From Ctenosaura bakeri (taxonomy: Eukaryota; Chordata; Lepidosauria; Squamata; Iguanidae), in assembly GCA_948474755.1 (NCBI GenBank), contig CAOLHI010000556.1, forward strand, positions 1 to 64,000: DNA of 64,000 nt, written 5' to 3'. A program made the translations under genes and the position numbers. Position 1 is the first letter of the stretch, and the number at the start of each line of letters is the position of its first letter. Shown here piece after piece: positions 31,926 to 44,225 of this stretch. The notes beneath the pieces were generated by a model, which searched no databases, was not told the DNA's origin, and was given only the letters and a program-made list of their open reading frames with translations.

Positions 31926-34900
31926 CTTTAATAGCTCAAGCCTTCTAGAAACTACAAAGTGATGCTCACAAGTTTGGGAGGGGTGTAGTCCCCTTCTTCC
32001 TCTTCTCCCACCTCAAGACTAAGAGAAGGAGAAGATTCCTGCTCTCAGAGAGACATTATTATCAGCACTGTATCTTGTACTAGCTATATCTCTGTTTACA
32101 GACATACTTAAGGCTTCTTTACTGAGTAACTTGAGCAGAGTACAATGAAGCTTTGAAACATAGGCTTTAAAAAGTACCCTCCAACATTTCATAGATGAAA
32201 ACTGATACACATGTGGCCAAACGATAGCAGAGTTTAGTCAAAACAACGTGGCTGGAGGGCATATTAAAGCAAATGAGTACATATAGGTGTAGTTAGAAGA
32301 GATGTGTATAATGGATGAGAAGCCCAATTACTAAACACTCCTTGATAATTTTGTAAAAACCCAATGTGCTACACACATCCAATCATTTCAAATAAAGGTC
32401 TGAATTAAACCATGAATACTGTGAATCTTTTTTTGTATCATACTTGATATTTTTTAGTATCAAGAGTATATAGCAGGCCTGAACATGAGGGCGGTAATTA
32501 CTTCTCAGTGACACAACTCTACTGTAATCAGCTCCCATGGATATTTCTCCTTTCTGATCTGATTCGAGTTAGACCATCTACGCAGAAACAGCAGCAGGCA
32601 AAAATGCCAGTAGCAACTGATATGCACTGTGATGCATGTAACAACTCTGGGCACTTTGATGACCTGCTGCTTCATTAAGTAGCACACGTGTCCAAAACAA
32701 GATCCTTCACTCTATAGAACACAGCAAGAATTGAAAAGAACACATTCCCAGATTATAATATAGCTGGTGCTTATATGTCATCTTTTCATTGCTGCTTCAG
32801 ATACATATGTGAATGCAACACATGCAGGTTAGAAAAATGCATATAGGTTTGGAAAATGTATGTCAAGTCCAATATATAGTAGACATTTCAGAATTTTCAG
32901 CATTTCAGCAAGGTACTGAATACATCTCCCCTGTAGGGATAGATGCCTTGCTATACAATAGAAAAGCCTCTGAAAAATCTAAAATCCTTTGATAGGCTGA
33001 TGTTGTTTGAACAGCTAAAGTGGATTAGGATTCCACTGAGTAGGTGTGTACTTTGGCATTTCACAAGGCTTTTAAGAGGATTTTTTTAAAAATCCAGGAA
33101 GCAACTGCTGTCAAGAAAGTTTCAAAAGACTTTCCACATAGATGAAATTAATACGGATATTGCTCTACACCTACCCCTTGCAGAAGAGAAGAGCAATTTG
33201 CATCAATTCAGGAGGCTTTTAAGTTCTAAAAGGACAAATACTGAGAGAGACAGTACACACTTCTCTGAGGTTCAACGTTGCAACATCACAAAACACAGTG
33301 TTATGCCAGAATCTCAGGTAATTACACCACCACAAATGTTTAGAATTGGGCTGCCAGGAATTTGCTGATCCCATGTTCACATAATCATTTTACCTTCATA
33401 GGTCTGAAAACACTTTAATCCTATTCATTTCTCAGAGAGAAGAGGAGATGGAATGTACAGGTACTCACCATAGCACAAGCCAGTGACTGATTTTTCCCTA
33501 ATAGCTTTTTCCCTATCCCTATTTCCCTATTTTTCCCTAATAGCTTTTTAAAAAAGAGAAGTTTACCAAATCTAAAGATATCTCAACCCATCCACAAAAA
33601 AATAAAAAAATAAAAAATATAATCCATGAAATAAAAAAATAAGCAAAGAAATAAATGGCTCCAGCTAGAATTCACTGTCATAGTTACCCAGAGGTACACA
33701 TCATAACTGATTCATATTCACAGTTCCTGTGTGTTCATGATTATGGTATTATTGCCATGATTATAAAAGTCTCCCAGTTCTGCTTTACTGGACAGCAGCT
33801 GCTGCACGTGATGGAAGTCTTTTCTCCTAGCAAATCTGAGCACATCTCCACCCACATCTTGCATGTGATCCAGGTGCAATTGTAAGAGAGATTCAGGTTC
33901 TGATTGTTGCACTGGAGATTGCTGGAGAGGGGGGCAGAGATGTCTGTCTGGTGTGCTTCAATCTGTCCACTGCTGCCCAATAAAGCAGCATCGGGGGATC
34001 CAAGTGAGGAGACACTACTTAGTTCTAGAAACTTGGCCAACATTGTTAATATATTTCATGTATAATAGAGTATTCATATTTATTTGTGAAATATGTAGAT
34101 TTTTTCACAAGTTCAACTAAACCTGCTTGATCAATTTATGTTAGAATGTGTTATTGTATTTATTCATGTGGACAAGCTAAATTTTAAAAACTGAGTGTTG
34201 TTGAATTGGTTTGGTTTAAAACAAAGCAAAACAAAATAAAATAGCTACCATTACAGAGGGAAAGAGAAAATAAAATAGAAATACAGGTTGAAGAGATTTT
34301 AGGGTGACATGTGGTGCTACTGCCATCTGCAGACTATTTGGAGTATATTCATGTGACTGTCCTTATTTCTTTCTTTAAGTAAATGGGCACATTTAAGGCT
34401 CTCTTTCCTCAGTGCAAGCATACAAAAACAACCAATCAAGTCCTGGGCACACATGGGTTGACACAACTGACAACCCATCTGTAGTACAGGAAATCTTGTC
34501 GCATTTGGAAGTATCCATTACTTATGCAATAATGCATCCTTTTAAAATATAAGGATTTCCCCCCCTTTCACAGATCGCATCCTCCCAGGAAACACTCATT
34601 CTGTCTGAAAGTAAATCCTTTCTCTGCCTTTCTTTCTGACATGCAATCCAGACAGACAGCTACAGCAGACTTGGTTTACTGAATGCATATTTTCATTTAA
34701 AATACATTTCTGCTCAAAATGGGAACACAAGTTCACAGCAATGGAATTAGACTACAGTCCCATGCACACTTGAATAAGAGGATGGGTCATGAATTCATAT
34801 GTCTGATTATACATGTGTCAATCTGGGCTCTCAAGGGGTATGTAGGTTTTAGATTAATAGTGTATGCCCTTTCTATAAATGCATCTTATTTTCCCGTTTT

Positions 34901-35127
34901 CTTTTTGAAAATGCCATCATCCCCAACATGTAAGTAAACCATAGTCCCAGCTGGGGTTTTCGTTATGATTTTTTTTTTCATTACTCCAGTTCTTATATAT
35001 GATGAACCAATATAGTTTAATACTGAATTGTAGCTTAGCACATAGGCACTGTCCTCTGTATCTTTCTAATTCTTTGAAACAATTTGAGGATAGTTGGAGC
35101 CAGATTGGTTGGGTTATGTTTGTCCTT
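31926..35127. other. Unassigned AT-rich sequence
   Basis: Three kilobases without a recognised repeat family. A 39-bp tandem duplication of TTTTTCCCTAATAGCTTTTT starts at 33491 and 33530. A-rich simple sequence at 33590-33650. No credible gene. Confidence 0.4.
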
Positions 35128-35675
35128 TCATAGAATCATAGGATCATAGAGCAGGAAGACACCACAAGGGCCATCGAGTCCAACTCCCTGCTATGCAAGA
35201 ACACCCATCAAAGCACTCCCAACAGATGGCCATCCAGCCTCTGCTTAAGTACCTCCAAAGAAGGAGACTCTACCACACTCTGAGGAACCATATTCCACTG
35301 CTGGACAGCTCTGACCATCAGGAAGTTCTTCCTGAGGTTCAAGTGGAATATTTTTTTCTGCAGCTTGAATCCATTGCTCCTTCTCCTACTCTCTGGAGCA
35401 GTGGAAAACAAGCCCGCTCCCTCCTCGACACGACATCCCTTCAAATATTTAAACATGGCTGTCATGTCCCCTCTTAACCTTCTCTTCTGCAGACTAAACA
35501 TACCCAGATCCATTAAGCCACTCCTCACAGGGCATGGCTTCCAGACCCTTCACCGTTTTGGTCTTCTCCTTTAGACATGCTCCAACTTGTCAATATTCTT
35601 CTTGAAATGAGGTGCCTGAAACTGGACACAGTATTCCAGATGAGGTCTAACCAAAGCAGAATAGAGTGCTACCAT
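35128..35675 (-). mobile_element. CR1 LINE 3' fragment
   Basis: The minus-strand frame 35528-35208 (106 codons) reads GMFSLQKRRLRGDMTAMFKY and SPSLEVLKQRLDGHLLGVL, the C-terminal end of CR1 ORF2; the 3' end is at 35128 with 'tcatagaatcatagga' octamers. The 5' end lies near 'cagaatagagtgctaccat' at about 35675. ORFs on the plus strand here are antisense shadows. Confidence 0.92.
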
Positions 35676-35683
35676 TTCCATCC

Positions 35684-35885
35684 AGCCTTTTACTCAGGTC
35701 AGCTAAAGACGGAATATGTGGCTTTCATCTTCCCCACTTTGTCTTCACAACAATCTTATGAGGCAAATGTGCAAAAGTGACTGGCCCAAATTTACCCAAT
35801 GAGTTTTGTGACTCAGTGGGAAGTAGGATGTGGATCTTCCAAGTCCCAAGTCACATTTTAATCACTACAACACACTGGTTCTTTT
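35684..35885 (-). mobile_element. tRNA-derived SINE, minus strand
   Basis: 'cttcacaacaatcttatgagg' then 'gactggcccaaatttacccaa' and 'ttaatcactacaacacactgg' is the reverse complement of a tRNA-headed SINE (A box near 35860-35880). Same family as 48446 and 50800. It directly follows the CR1. Confidence 0.75.
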
Positions 35886-36229
35886 CTTAAGAATAGGCAT
35901 GGAACATTCTATTGCCTGTAGTTTATTTGTTATAAATATTTCTATACTACTTCTCATTTACACAAAATCTGGTATTGATTTGCAACACAATAAAAGAATA
36001 GCACCACCATTACTCCCCCCCCACAAAAAAACAACAACCCATACACAGCCTACCCACAAAATCTACAATCATTCAAGATATAAGAAATTTCTGAGCAGTC
36101 TAGGGCTGGCTTTTTGAAAACCTGTTTTCAATAAATACCTAAAACATGGCAATATTGATTCCTGGCATATTATAGATAGGAGATTAGGAGATCATTCCAC
36201 AGGATGGGTGCCACTACAAAGAAGATTCT
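35886..36229. other. Unassigned sequence
   Basis: Nothing recognised. Confidence 0.4.
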
Positions 36230-36430
36230 GGCCATTTCCACACTACACTGTTATAGTGCTCTTATTCCACTTTTAACATCTATGGAATCCTAAGGTTTGC
36301 AGTTTAGGAAGTGACATTTAGAATTCTCAGCCAGAGAGCTCTTTGTCCTCACTAAACTACAAACGTGAGAATTCCACAGAATGTTGAAAGTGGAATAATA
36401 GCACTATAACAGTGTAATGCAGAAATGGCC
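36230..36430. mobile_element. Foldback MITE (Harbinger-like)
   Basis: Ends GGCCATTTCCACACTACACT and GTAATGCAGAAATGGCC; inner arms TTATAGTGCTCTTATTCCAC and GAATAATAGCACTATAAC. Target triplets TCT and TTA do not match, so one is mutated or the border is off. Confidence 0.85.
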
Positions 36431-36827
36431 TTAGTCTTTGTGTCCACTAAATGGAAACCCATAGGCTATGGGATTTCCCAAACTTGGGTGCATTCAAGGG
36501 GTTTCCCAAACTCTTCATGTCTGAACATATTCATTTCTTTTCTGTCTGATAGTTACTAATTCATTAATTCATCACGTAGTCTCTCTCTGACACATAATGT
36601 CTTACAGTTTCAGAACTTCAAGGCTGCTCTGTGGTTTAGTCAACCAGAAGGGAGACTCCTGGTTTCCTTGTGGGAGCTCTACTAAAGAGTCCAAAGCCAG
36701 TGTGGTGCAGTGCGATGGTTGTCTAACTGTGGGGCATGACTCTAAGGGGGATGTGATAGTTGGTCAAGGAGGTGCACAAGAAAAATCAGCCTTCAAGTTC
36801 AGTAAATGTGGAAAAGAAAGGCAAGCC
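36431..36827. other. Unassigned sequence
   Basis: Nothing recognised. Confidence 0.4.
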
Positions 36828-36872
36828 TGTGTGTATGTGTGTGTGCGCGCGCGCGCATGCATGCGCATGCAC
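36828..36872. repeat. Alternating purine-pyrimidine tract (TG)n(CG)n(CATG)n
   Basis: 45 bases of unbroken pyrimidine-purine alternation: TGTGTGTATGTG, then (CG) repeats, then CATGCATGCGCATGC. Overlapping ORFs in three frames are low-complexity. Confidence 0.97.
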
Positions 36873-39800
36873 TGTTGAGGACTTACTGGTTTCTGCAAAA
36901 GATCTATGCAAAGCATCTCCACTGTTATGCCTTCCTCAAACTCAGACATAGAAAAAGTTGGCCTCCTTTTTTTTTAATTCTTTTCCCACTTAGCTTTTCT
37001 GAATGTTCTGCTATCATCAGAGAAGGTTTATGCTCCGTGTATGTATTAATGACATTTATCACAACATGTACAGCTGTATAATGTGTGTTTGAAACATGCA
37101 TTTACGCAGAAATATTCTGAGCCTCTAGCACTGGTTCACATTGTCTCTGTGACAAATGTTCTTGATTATTCTAGTACTTTGTACTTCCTTCCTGCCAAGC
37201 ATCAGTAGCAGGGAGGAAATCTGGAACTGGCAGCTGTTGAGAGAGCATGTCAAATAGGGGATCACAAATCTCTGTCTCGCAAACTACAACTCCTACCTTA
37301 AGTATATAAGCATGTATTCTCTGTTCTAGGGAAGGTCTTGTACCAACAGTTCATTGTTCAGAATGTGTTCTGGTTTGCTTTCCTTCTGCTTCCAATAAAC
37401 TCCAGCAAATCTCACTAGTCTACTACACTAGTTACTACATAGTCACAGGGAACAAAGTTTCCATATATATCTTCAGCATGACCTACAATTTGGTCTCAAT
37501 TGTTTCCCTGTATGGGATTCCAGATTCCAATGAAATGTAGCCTTCACTGCTTCAGTTCTGCAGTCCCACAAAATAAAGAATGTATGCCATACAAAACATA
37601 TGTTTGAAGAAAACTCCTGAACTTCCCAAAAATTAGCAGCACCTTGCTGGACAAATGGGGTAGAAACAGCTTGGGCAGAATCAAGGGTTGCAGCTTAGGT
37701 TATGGCATTACACTCTGCATTCTAAACATTGTCTCCAATTCTTCATTAGAACTTTCTTTTCTGTCATGTTCAAATATCATGTAGTATAGACTTTCTAATT
37801 TTTTCACTGGTCATGTTTGTGACAGAGATTGTTTTCATTAATAGCCCAAGTGCTTCTTGTTTCACTATCGTTCCTTTTGACCTCACACAACCTTTGTTCA
37901 TATAGTAAAGATAAAACTGATTCACAAAAAGGGAACATTGAATTAAGGCTAGTCATGAAGTGCCTTCTTTCAGAAGAGAGAAGGACAGAAAAGGGTAGTT
38001 AATAATAAAAGAGCAACAAAGTCATGTAGTGAGGTTGAGCTTCCAGCACTATTATTAAGCATATCATGTATCACACCTCCAAGCTAGGTAACACAATAAT
38101 GTTATGCCTCTTCAAGAACCCAAAGGAATATAGTAAAATTGGAAGAGGAAAGCTACTTGTGAATGCCAGATATGATGGTATTTGTGTGACATATCAGGAT
38201 TTCCAAGAAGAAACAAGTATTATTAGATTTGTTTTGTGGAATAAAACTTCAGTGTTTGTTGAAATACCCTCAATATGTATGGAGACAGTTTTTCTGTGCA
38301 TTCTCTGCCATCTTTTAAATTATTTTACAACATCAAACAGCCCATCTTTCCCATAATAAAGGTTTGTGTGGTAAAAATATGGAAAGTGTACCAAGTCAAC
38401 TCAAAAAACACTGATTCAGAAATAATGCAGAGCTGCAGTCAGACACCTCTGAAAACCTATTGTTCAATATGGGTATAAATTACTCTCATGACAGAAGATT
38501 CTGTATATAGCTCTACCTATTAGTTGCTACAGAACATTAACAAAAGTATGCTCTTGTGTCTGGGCCTCCTCAAACTACTAGGTGCTATTTTAGTATGTTC
38601 TTATTAATTGAGTGGGGTTTAAGCTCTCTTCTGTGTTAGAATTATTTTGACCTGCTAAGGCAGTCTTTGCCAAACCAAATGCATCAAGATACTGCAAATA
38701 AGCACTCATCATCCCTAACCACTTTGGCCATGCTAAATTGGGATTGATGTAAATTGTAGTTTGGAACATCTGGAAGTGAAATTTAAATGATTCCTCTCAA
38801 CACTAAATATAATATTGATTATTCAACAGTGTTAATACAGTATTATATTATCCAGCAAGAACAAAAGTACCTCACAGATCATAATATAGCATTGTACTCT
38901 CCAACAGTGTGCATCCCTCCCTCAAAAAGACAGTTTTTATTTAAAAAAAAACAAAAAAACAAACTGGGATCTGTTGACAATGGCATAAGCTGGATTTACT
39001 ACAGAAAGAATTATGGCAGTTCCAAAGAAACTGGGCTAATGTGGAAGCAATCTTAAAATTGAGAGAAAAAAATAGGTTGCACTATACTGCCATTTCCATG
39101 CAATATAAATCAAAGCCAGAACTCTAAAACGACACCAGAACTCTGGTCACCAACAAATTGCCTTTTTGGGAGGAGTGATACTAGACCAGTCACTGTGAGT
39201 CACTATGGAAGTTTTTCAGTTTGACTCTGTGGCTTGGTGGCAGATTTTCATCTGCACAATTGATGTGCACAGTCTTGTGGAATTCTGAATGTTCTTTTCT
39301 AAAATATGCATTAGAGTTTTCATTCTCGGAGCTGAGCTCAAGATTACAATGCAAAGAAACACTTGCTTGACTTGGGAAGGAAAGTGAAGAATGGGAAATA
39401 TCCTTATTTCATTTCTCTCTACTTAGCTGTTGAAATCTTAGCAAGATCTACTGACTTCAAGACTTTTCTCTTCCCTGCAATCTTAACAAATCTGCAGTAC
39501 TTGTATAAATGAAAGCTAAGTTGGAATTCTACCAATTATGGAATCTTACTATTACGTACATGCTTTGTGAATACACTTACGATGTGTGCACTTCTTGTCA
39601 ATGGGATGGCAGCTCCCAAGCTGAGATGGTAACTCAGATAATAACATTGTATCATTGTTTGTAGAGGTGTCTCTAATTTAAAATACCACATTCCTGAAAA
39701 CTATTTACATCCAAATATCCAACAATTATTAAATGGTTTAGCCAAAATAGTTCTGAGATTCTGCAATATGAGACATGTCAAAATTAAGGGTAAAAACTTT

Positions 39801-40794
39801 ATAAGCATTCTGAACAGTTTCCCAGTTTCAAGGATAAACTAGAAAAATTGTATTGCTGAGAGTCTCTAATGGGTGAGATGTTGTTCCAGACACCAGAATA
39901 ACATAGATGCCTCTGGGAAGATTTCTCTGCCACTGATGATTCCACTAGGTATGTAGAAAAAGAAGTGAGGAGAATGATGACTTCTGAGTTTTACTGCCAC
40001 TGTGGCCAATTTAGTGGCATGGGTAAGTGATAATCCATTGTGATTTCAAAGAGGTCCAGTTCACTCACCATCCCCCAAAATTGCACCATTCCTACTATAC
40101 AGAGTGTGACAAGACTATGGATAGAAAGAATATTATTTAAAAATGGAAAATGACCAAAAATGTGTTTCCTGAACTTTGGAAAGTATTATGAGGAGAATCT
40201 GGAGTGATGAGCAGGTTCACAATTCAGGACTTGTTCTGATCAAAATTTATGTATGGTTTCTTTGTAAAGATGATACCATTTTCTGTGCAGAAAATAATGT
40301 TCCTGTGCAATAGTAATTTTTCTGTGAATAAAATGCTGTTTTGTGTACAAAAAAAACTATGTGCAAATTTTGAACATAATAAGTCCCCATCTACACCATT
40401 TTCTGCACAGAAAACATTTCTTCATTAAAAAGTCACATGTGAATTTTGTACAGAATAAGGCTCAGAATAGTCTCAAAAACCACACAATTCTTGAAGACTT
40501 TTTTGCAGTTGAAAAAAATTGTTAAAACTACACGTTGGTTCTTTCATGAATGTAATTGCAAAGAACTATAATCCCAGCCAAGATCAACATTTTTGGATTG
40601 AGCAGGAGAATGGTGGAAATATTATTCTGGAGAACAGGTCAATTTGTCAAGCCAAATTCTGAATCAATCCACAGAAAGTATGTTGTCACTGATCTTGCTG
40701 CTGCATGAACGCATTGCATGACTTAATTGACAAAATATATTTTCACATGATAAAATTCCTATAGTTGGCTTTATCATTGCTGTCTGCTACTGTC
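36873..40794. other. Unassigned AT-rich sequence
   Basis: Nearly 4 kb in which I recognise little. A short stretch near 38745-38775 (ATTGTAGTTTGGAACATCTGG) resembles the dispersed ACTACAA-type repeat. No credible exon seen; the ORF at 38066-38356 has no motif. Confidence 0.4.
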
Positions 40795-41000
40795 ACAGTT
40801 CTATGCCAGTACTGCAAGCCACAAGGTTGTGAGTTCGATCCTGTCTGGCTCCAAGGTTGGTTCAGCCTTCCATCCTTTCGCAGGTCGGCAAAATGAGTAC
40901 CCAGCTTGTTGGGGGCATGTATAGAAATGTTTCGAAATGCATGCTATTTGTAAGTTGTTCGCGGGAGAGGCGGGATACAAATAAATAAATAAATAATAAA
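40795..41000 (+). mobile_element. tRNA-derived SINE with (AAAT)n tail
   Basis: B box GTGAGTTCGATCC near 40830, then TCAGCCTTCCATCCTTTCGC, AGGTCGGCAAAATGAGTACC and GGAGAGGCGGGATACAAATA, ending in AAAT repeats. A different family from the BovB-tailed SINEs. Confidence 0.88.
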
Positions 41001-41271
41001 TATGAATCAGCTATTTGATTTATTTTCCATTTTTTTGAAAAATAATCCTTTTAAGTTCTCTGTTGCTACTCATTTTTTCTATAGTATAAATACATTTAAA
41101 GAACAGATTCCTATTGCCCTAAATTCTCCACCTCCTACATGTTCTTCAGTACCTCAGTTGAGACATAAATTAAAATTACGGTTATTCACTAATACCCAAA
41201 ATGAGTCTAAAACCCTGATTTGTTCTCACTGGCCCTGATTTGTTCTAACTGAAGTTTCCAAAGGTTACAGC
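41001..41271. other. Unassigned sequence
   Basis: Nothing recognised in this short AT-rich gap. Confidence 0.4.
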
Positions 41272-41425
41272 GTCATAGAATCAGAGTCATAGAGCTGGAA
41301 GGGCCTCATAGGCCATCAAGTCCAACATCCTGATCAATGCAGGATCTCCAGCTAAACAACACTAGCAGGTAGTTGTCTAGCCTCTTTTTGAAGACATCCA
41401 GAGAAGGAGACCTCATTGTCTCTCT
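41272..41425 (-). mobile_element. CR1 LINE 3' fragment, different subfamily
   Basis: 'tcatagaatcagagtcatag' then 'agctggaagggcctcatagg', 'atcaagtccaacatcctgat' and 'tgaagacatccagagaagga' is the minus-strand 3' end of CR1. The 'caatgcaggatctccagc' segment differs from the other copies, so it is another, more diverged subfamily. Confidence 0.85.
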
Positions 41426-42104
41426 TAAAAAGACATGACACCTAAGGAAATGAGATGGCAGTGGAGGAAGGAATTAAGTCCAGCAGATACTATCTGTTCT
41501 TCTCTCCCTCCATGGCCACAACAGTGGCAGTTGGGATTGAGGGAGAGTCTTGCATCAGTTGTTGTTCCTAGCCACAATGAAACTATGCCTGCCTGCTCTC
41601 TTCTCCCACAAGAGGCCACATCAGTGGCAGTTGGTAATGAAGGCCAGGCCCTTCCTCAGCTGCAGGGATGGAGCCAGTCTGAAACAGAATATTTGACTGC
41701 TGAGAAAACTTGAGTCACCTCATGCAGAAGGAAGTGGGAGGAGGGAAAAGACAGAATGCTATTGACTTGATTTTTTGAAATGTGCTTTTGTAACAGAGGA
41801 TCATTTTTTCATCCATAGTTACAATACAAATGTGTGTTAAGGAGTCAATATTTGTGATGAGTAAAATAGGAACTTAGTTAAATGCCCTAGATACGAGGGA
41901 ATTTTGAGTATGAATAATTTCTGAAATGACTTTTTCCAGAGATTAATCATGCATCCATTTTATTTTATTTTTTTAATTTTAAAAACAATGTAAAAGAAAG
42001 CCACATGCTTTGTAAAGATGTCATGAAGGCATCTTGTGCATCTCTTATATGTATTGGATCTCAGTCAGAAACAGTACAATTTAAATCCAATTTGAAGGCT
42101 TTTG
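41426..42104. other. Unassigned sequence
   Basis: Nothing recognised; ORFs on both strands at 41425-41713 lack motifs. Confidence 0.4.
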
Positions 42105-42262
42105 ATGGTACACTTCTTAGAAGAAAAACCCTATGAAGACTAACTGGTTTATTGTGGCATAAACTTTTGTGGGCCCATTGTACCAAATGCACAGTGGATT
42201 TAGTTTATGAGCACTTACACCATAATGCATCTGTTAGTCTTTAATGAGCTAGGGTTTGTTTT
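42105..42262. repeat. Foldback repeat (GACTAACTGGTTTATTGTGGC type)
   Basis: 'gaagactaactggtttattg' and 'tggcataaacttttgtgggcc' face 'gcataatgcatctgttagtc'-like sequence in inverse order. Same family as 27442-27627 and as the Helitron target at 4735. Confidence 0.55.
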
Positions 42263-43014
42263 TTCCTTCAATGAAAGATGAACACAAATATTCTTCCAGA
42301 ATTTATCTCTTTAAAGACAAACACTCATTGTCTATTTTGTATACTTTTTTGGAAGGTGCAGTTTAAGAAAAAGAAAAGTATGTAAACAACAGAAACTACA
42401 TTTTCCTATAAATTAACTACCATCACAAAGAAAACCATATCAAGATAAAAGGAATTCTAGATACTTTCATAAGTGACACAAAAAGTTCTTGTTAACCCAG
42501 TTTTTCACTATTTTGTATTTATTTTAATAAATAAGATGCAGTTTTGATTCAGAGGAATCTGGTTTTGATTTTAACTATAAGCAATTTAGGAAGGTAGATC
42601 TAATTTAAGAAAAAGATTTTGGGTATATTGATTTAGGACACATTAATCTGGTACTTAGACTTTTAACTTTAACCAAACAGCAAGGTGCAAGGGGTTTGAG
42701 ACTTTTTAATAGCAACCCTCCCTGCTTTCTTTCAATTTTTTTTATTAAAAATAGTTAAATAAGTATAACAATGATCACACTTTCAATCGAGAAGCAGATA
42801 TCAGATGTATACAATTATAGTTACAATATCAATGCCTTAGAAAAAGGAAAACAAAAACAAAAAGAAAACTCAGAAAACTATAAAAGTTAGATAAACTATT
42901 ATCAATGCAAAGTTACTAAGTGTCTCTGTTTGTATAGATTTGCCTGAAGGACATAGTAAGGTATGCATGATCACTCCAGTAAGACCATCTCAATATTCAG
43001 CTACTTCAGTGTCA
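42263..43014. other. Unassigned AT-rich sequence
   Basis: T/A runs near 42735; nothing else recognised. Confidence 0.4.
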
Positions 43015-44225
43015 GGCCATTTCCACACTAAACTATGAGAGTGCTATTATTTCACTTTCAACATCCTATGGAATCCTGGAGTAGGGAAGGGCATTTAGAA
43101 TTCTCAGCCAGAGAGCTCCTCGGTCTCAATAAACTACAAACTCAGGATTCCAAGGATGTTGAAAGCAGTAATGTAGACTTGAGTCGGACTTATGTCGCTT
43201 CAGTGACTTGACTCAGCAATAAAAGATGCACTGACTTGACTCAACTCGAGACTTGTAAATTTTTAGTGATTGACTTGCTGCCCTTGGTTCAGTAACATAA
43301 TATATTCATCCAGAAATCTTACAACTTTGAACAATGTTTCCATCTCTTTTTGCCTACTTGTCACATGACAATCCCTCTCAAGTCCAAAATGTGAGCACAA
43401 TTATCAGAGGGGAACAGCAAATAGGTTAGGCAATGAGCTTGAGGAGGAAGGATCCTTCCTTCTAAAGCTTTTGAAGCTTCAGTAATGGGGAGTAAGAAAA
43501 ATCCTATTCCCCACTTCTGAAAAAGCGTCCAGCTTCAGAAGTGGGAAGTAAGAAAAATCCTATTCCCCACTACCAAAGCTGCAGACTCTTTTATGCCCAT
43601 TGGCACAAAAGTCTCCAGCTTTGGTAAGAAGGATCCTATTCCCCACTTCTGAAGCTGCAGATGGCAAAATTACAAATGTGGAAGGCTGACTCTGCTTAAA
43701 TTATTAAAACTGACTTTATTTGACTCTGTCCAGAAATTCTGGAATATAGGTTGGGGTATAAAGTTGGCTCCCAGACTTGAGACTTGAGTTGATATTTGAC
43801 TTGAAAATATCTTCAAGGACTTGAGACTTGAAAGTAGAGACTTGAAACTTGACTTGAGACTTGGAATAAAAGACTTACACACATCACTGCCACTTCTGAA
43901 AATGCTTCCAGCTTTGCAAATGGAAAGAGAATCCTATTCCCCACTTCAGAAGCTGCAGATGGGAAAAGTCTCAGAAGTAGAGGGCTGACTCTACTTAAAT
44001 TGTTAAAAATGACTTTACTCAACTCTGTCCAGAAATTCTGGAATACAGGTTGGAATATAAAGTTGGCTTCCAGATTTGAGACTTGATTTGAGACTTGACT
44101 TGAAAGTATCTTGCATGGACTTGAGAGACTTGAGACTTGACTTGAGATTTGGAGCAAAAGATTTAAATACATCAATGGTTGAAAATTGAATAATAGCACT
44201 ATAACAGTGTAGTGTGGAAAGACCC
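43015..44225. mobile_element. Foldback MITE (Harbinger-like) split by a hAT
   Basis: Left part 43015-43165 begins GGCCATTTCCACACTAAACT; right part 44186-44225 ends AGTGTAGTGTGGAAAGACCC. Flanking triplets TCA (43012-43014) and TTA (44226-44228) differ by one base. Removing the hAT and one 8-bp duplicate restores the usual palindrome. Confidence 0.88.
43166..44177. mobile_element. hAT-type element built of GACTTGAGACTT repeats
   Basis: Begins CAGTAATGTAGACTTGAGTC and ends AAATACATCAATG, short inverted ends. GTTGAAAG (43158-43165) and GTTGAAAA (44178-44185) form an 8-bp target duplication with one mismatch, a hAT signature. An internal copy of the right end, ACTTACACACATCACTG, stops at about 43889 and the following 290 bp repeat the preceding stretch (ccagaaattctgga at 43730 and 44029, 299 bp apart). 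So the element has a duplicated 3' part. Minus-strand ORFs rich in SLKSS/QVSS come from the GACTTGA repeats and are not genes. Confidence 0.82.

Noticed and set aside
35193..35574. Plus-strand ORFs opposite CR1 (also at 62954-63205 and 63335-63796)
   Set aside because: Antisense shadows of the conserved CR1 reading frame.
36597..37081. ORFs with CVCVCARA and similar runs
   Set aside because: Translation of the alternating TG/CG tract.
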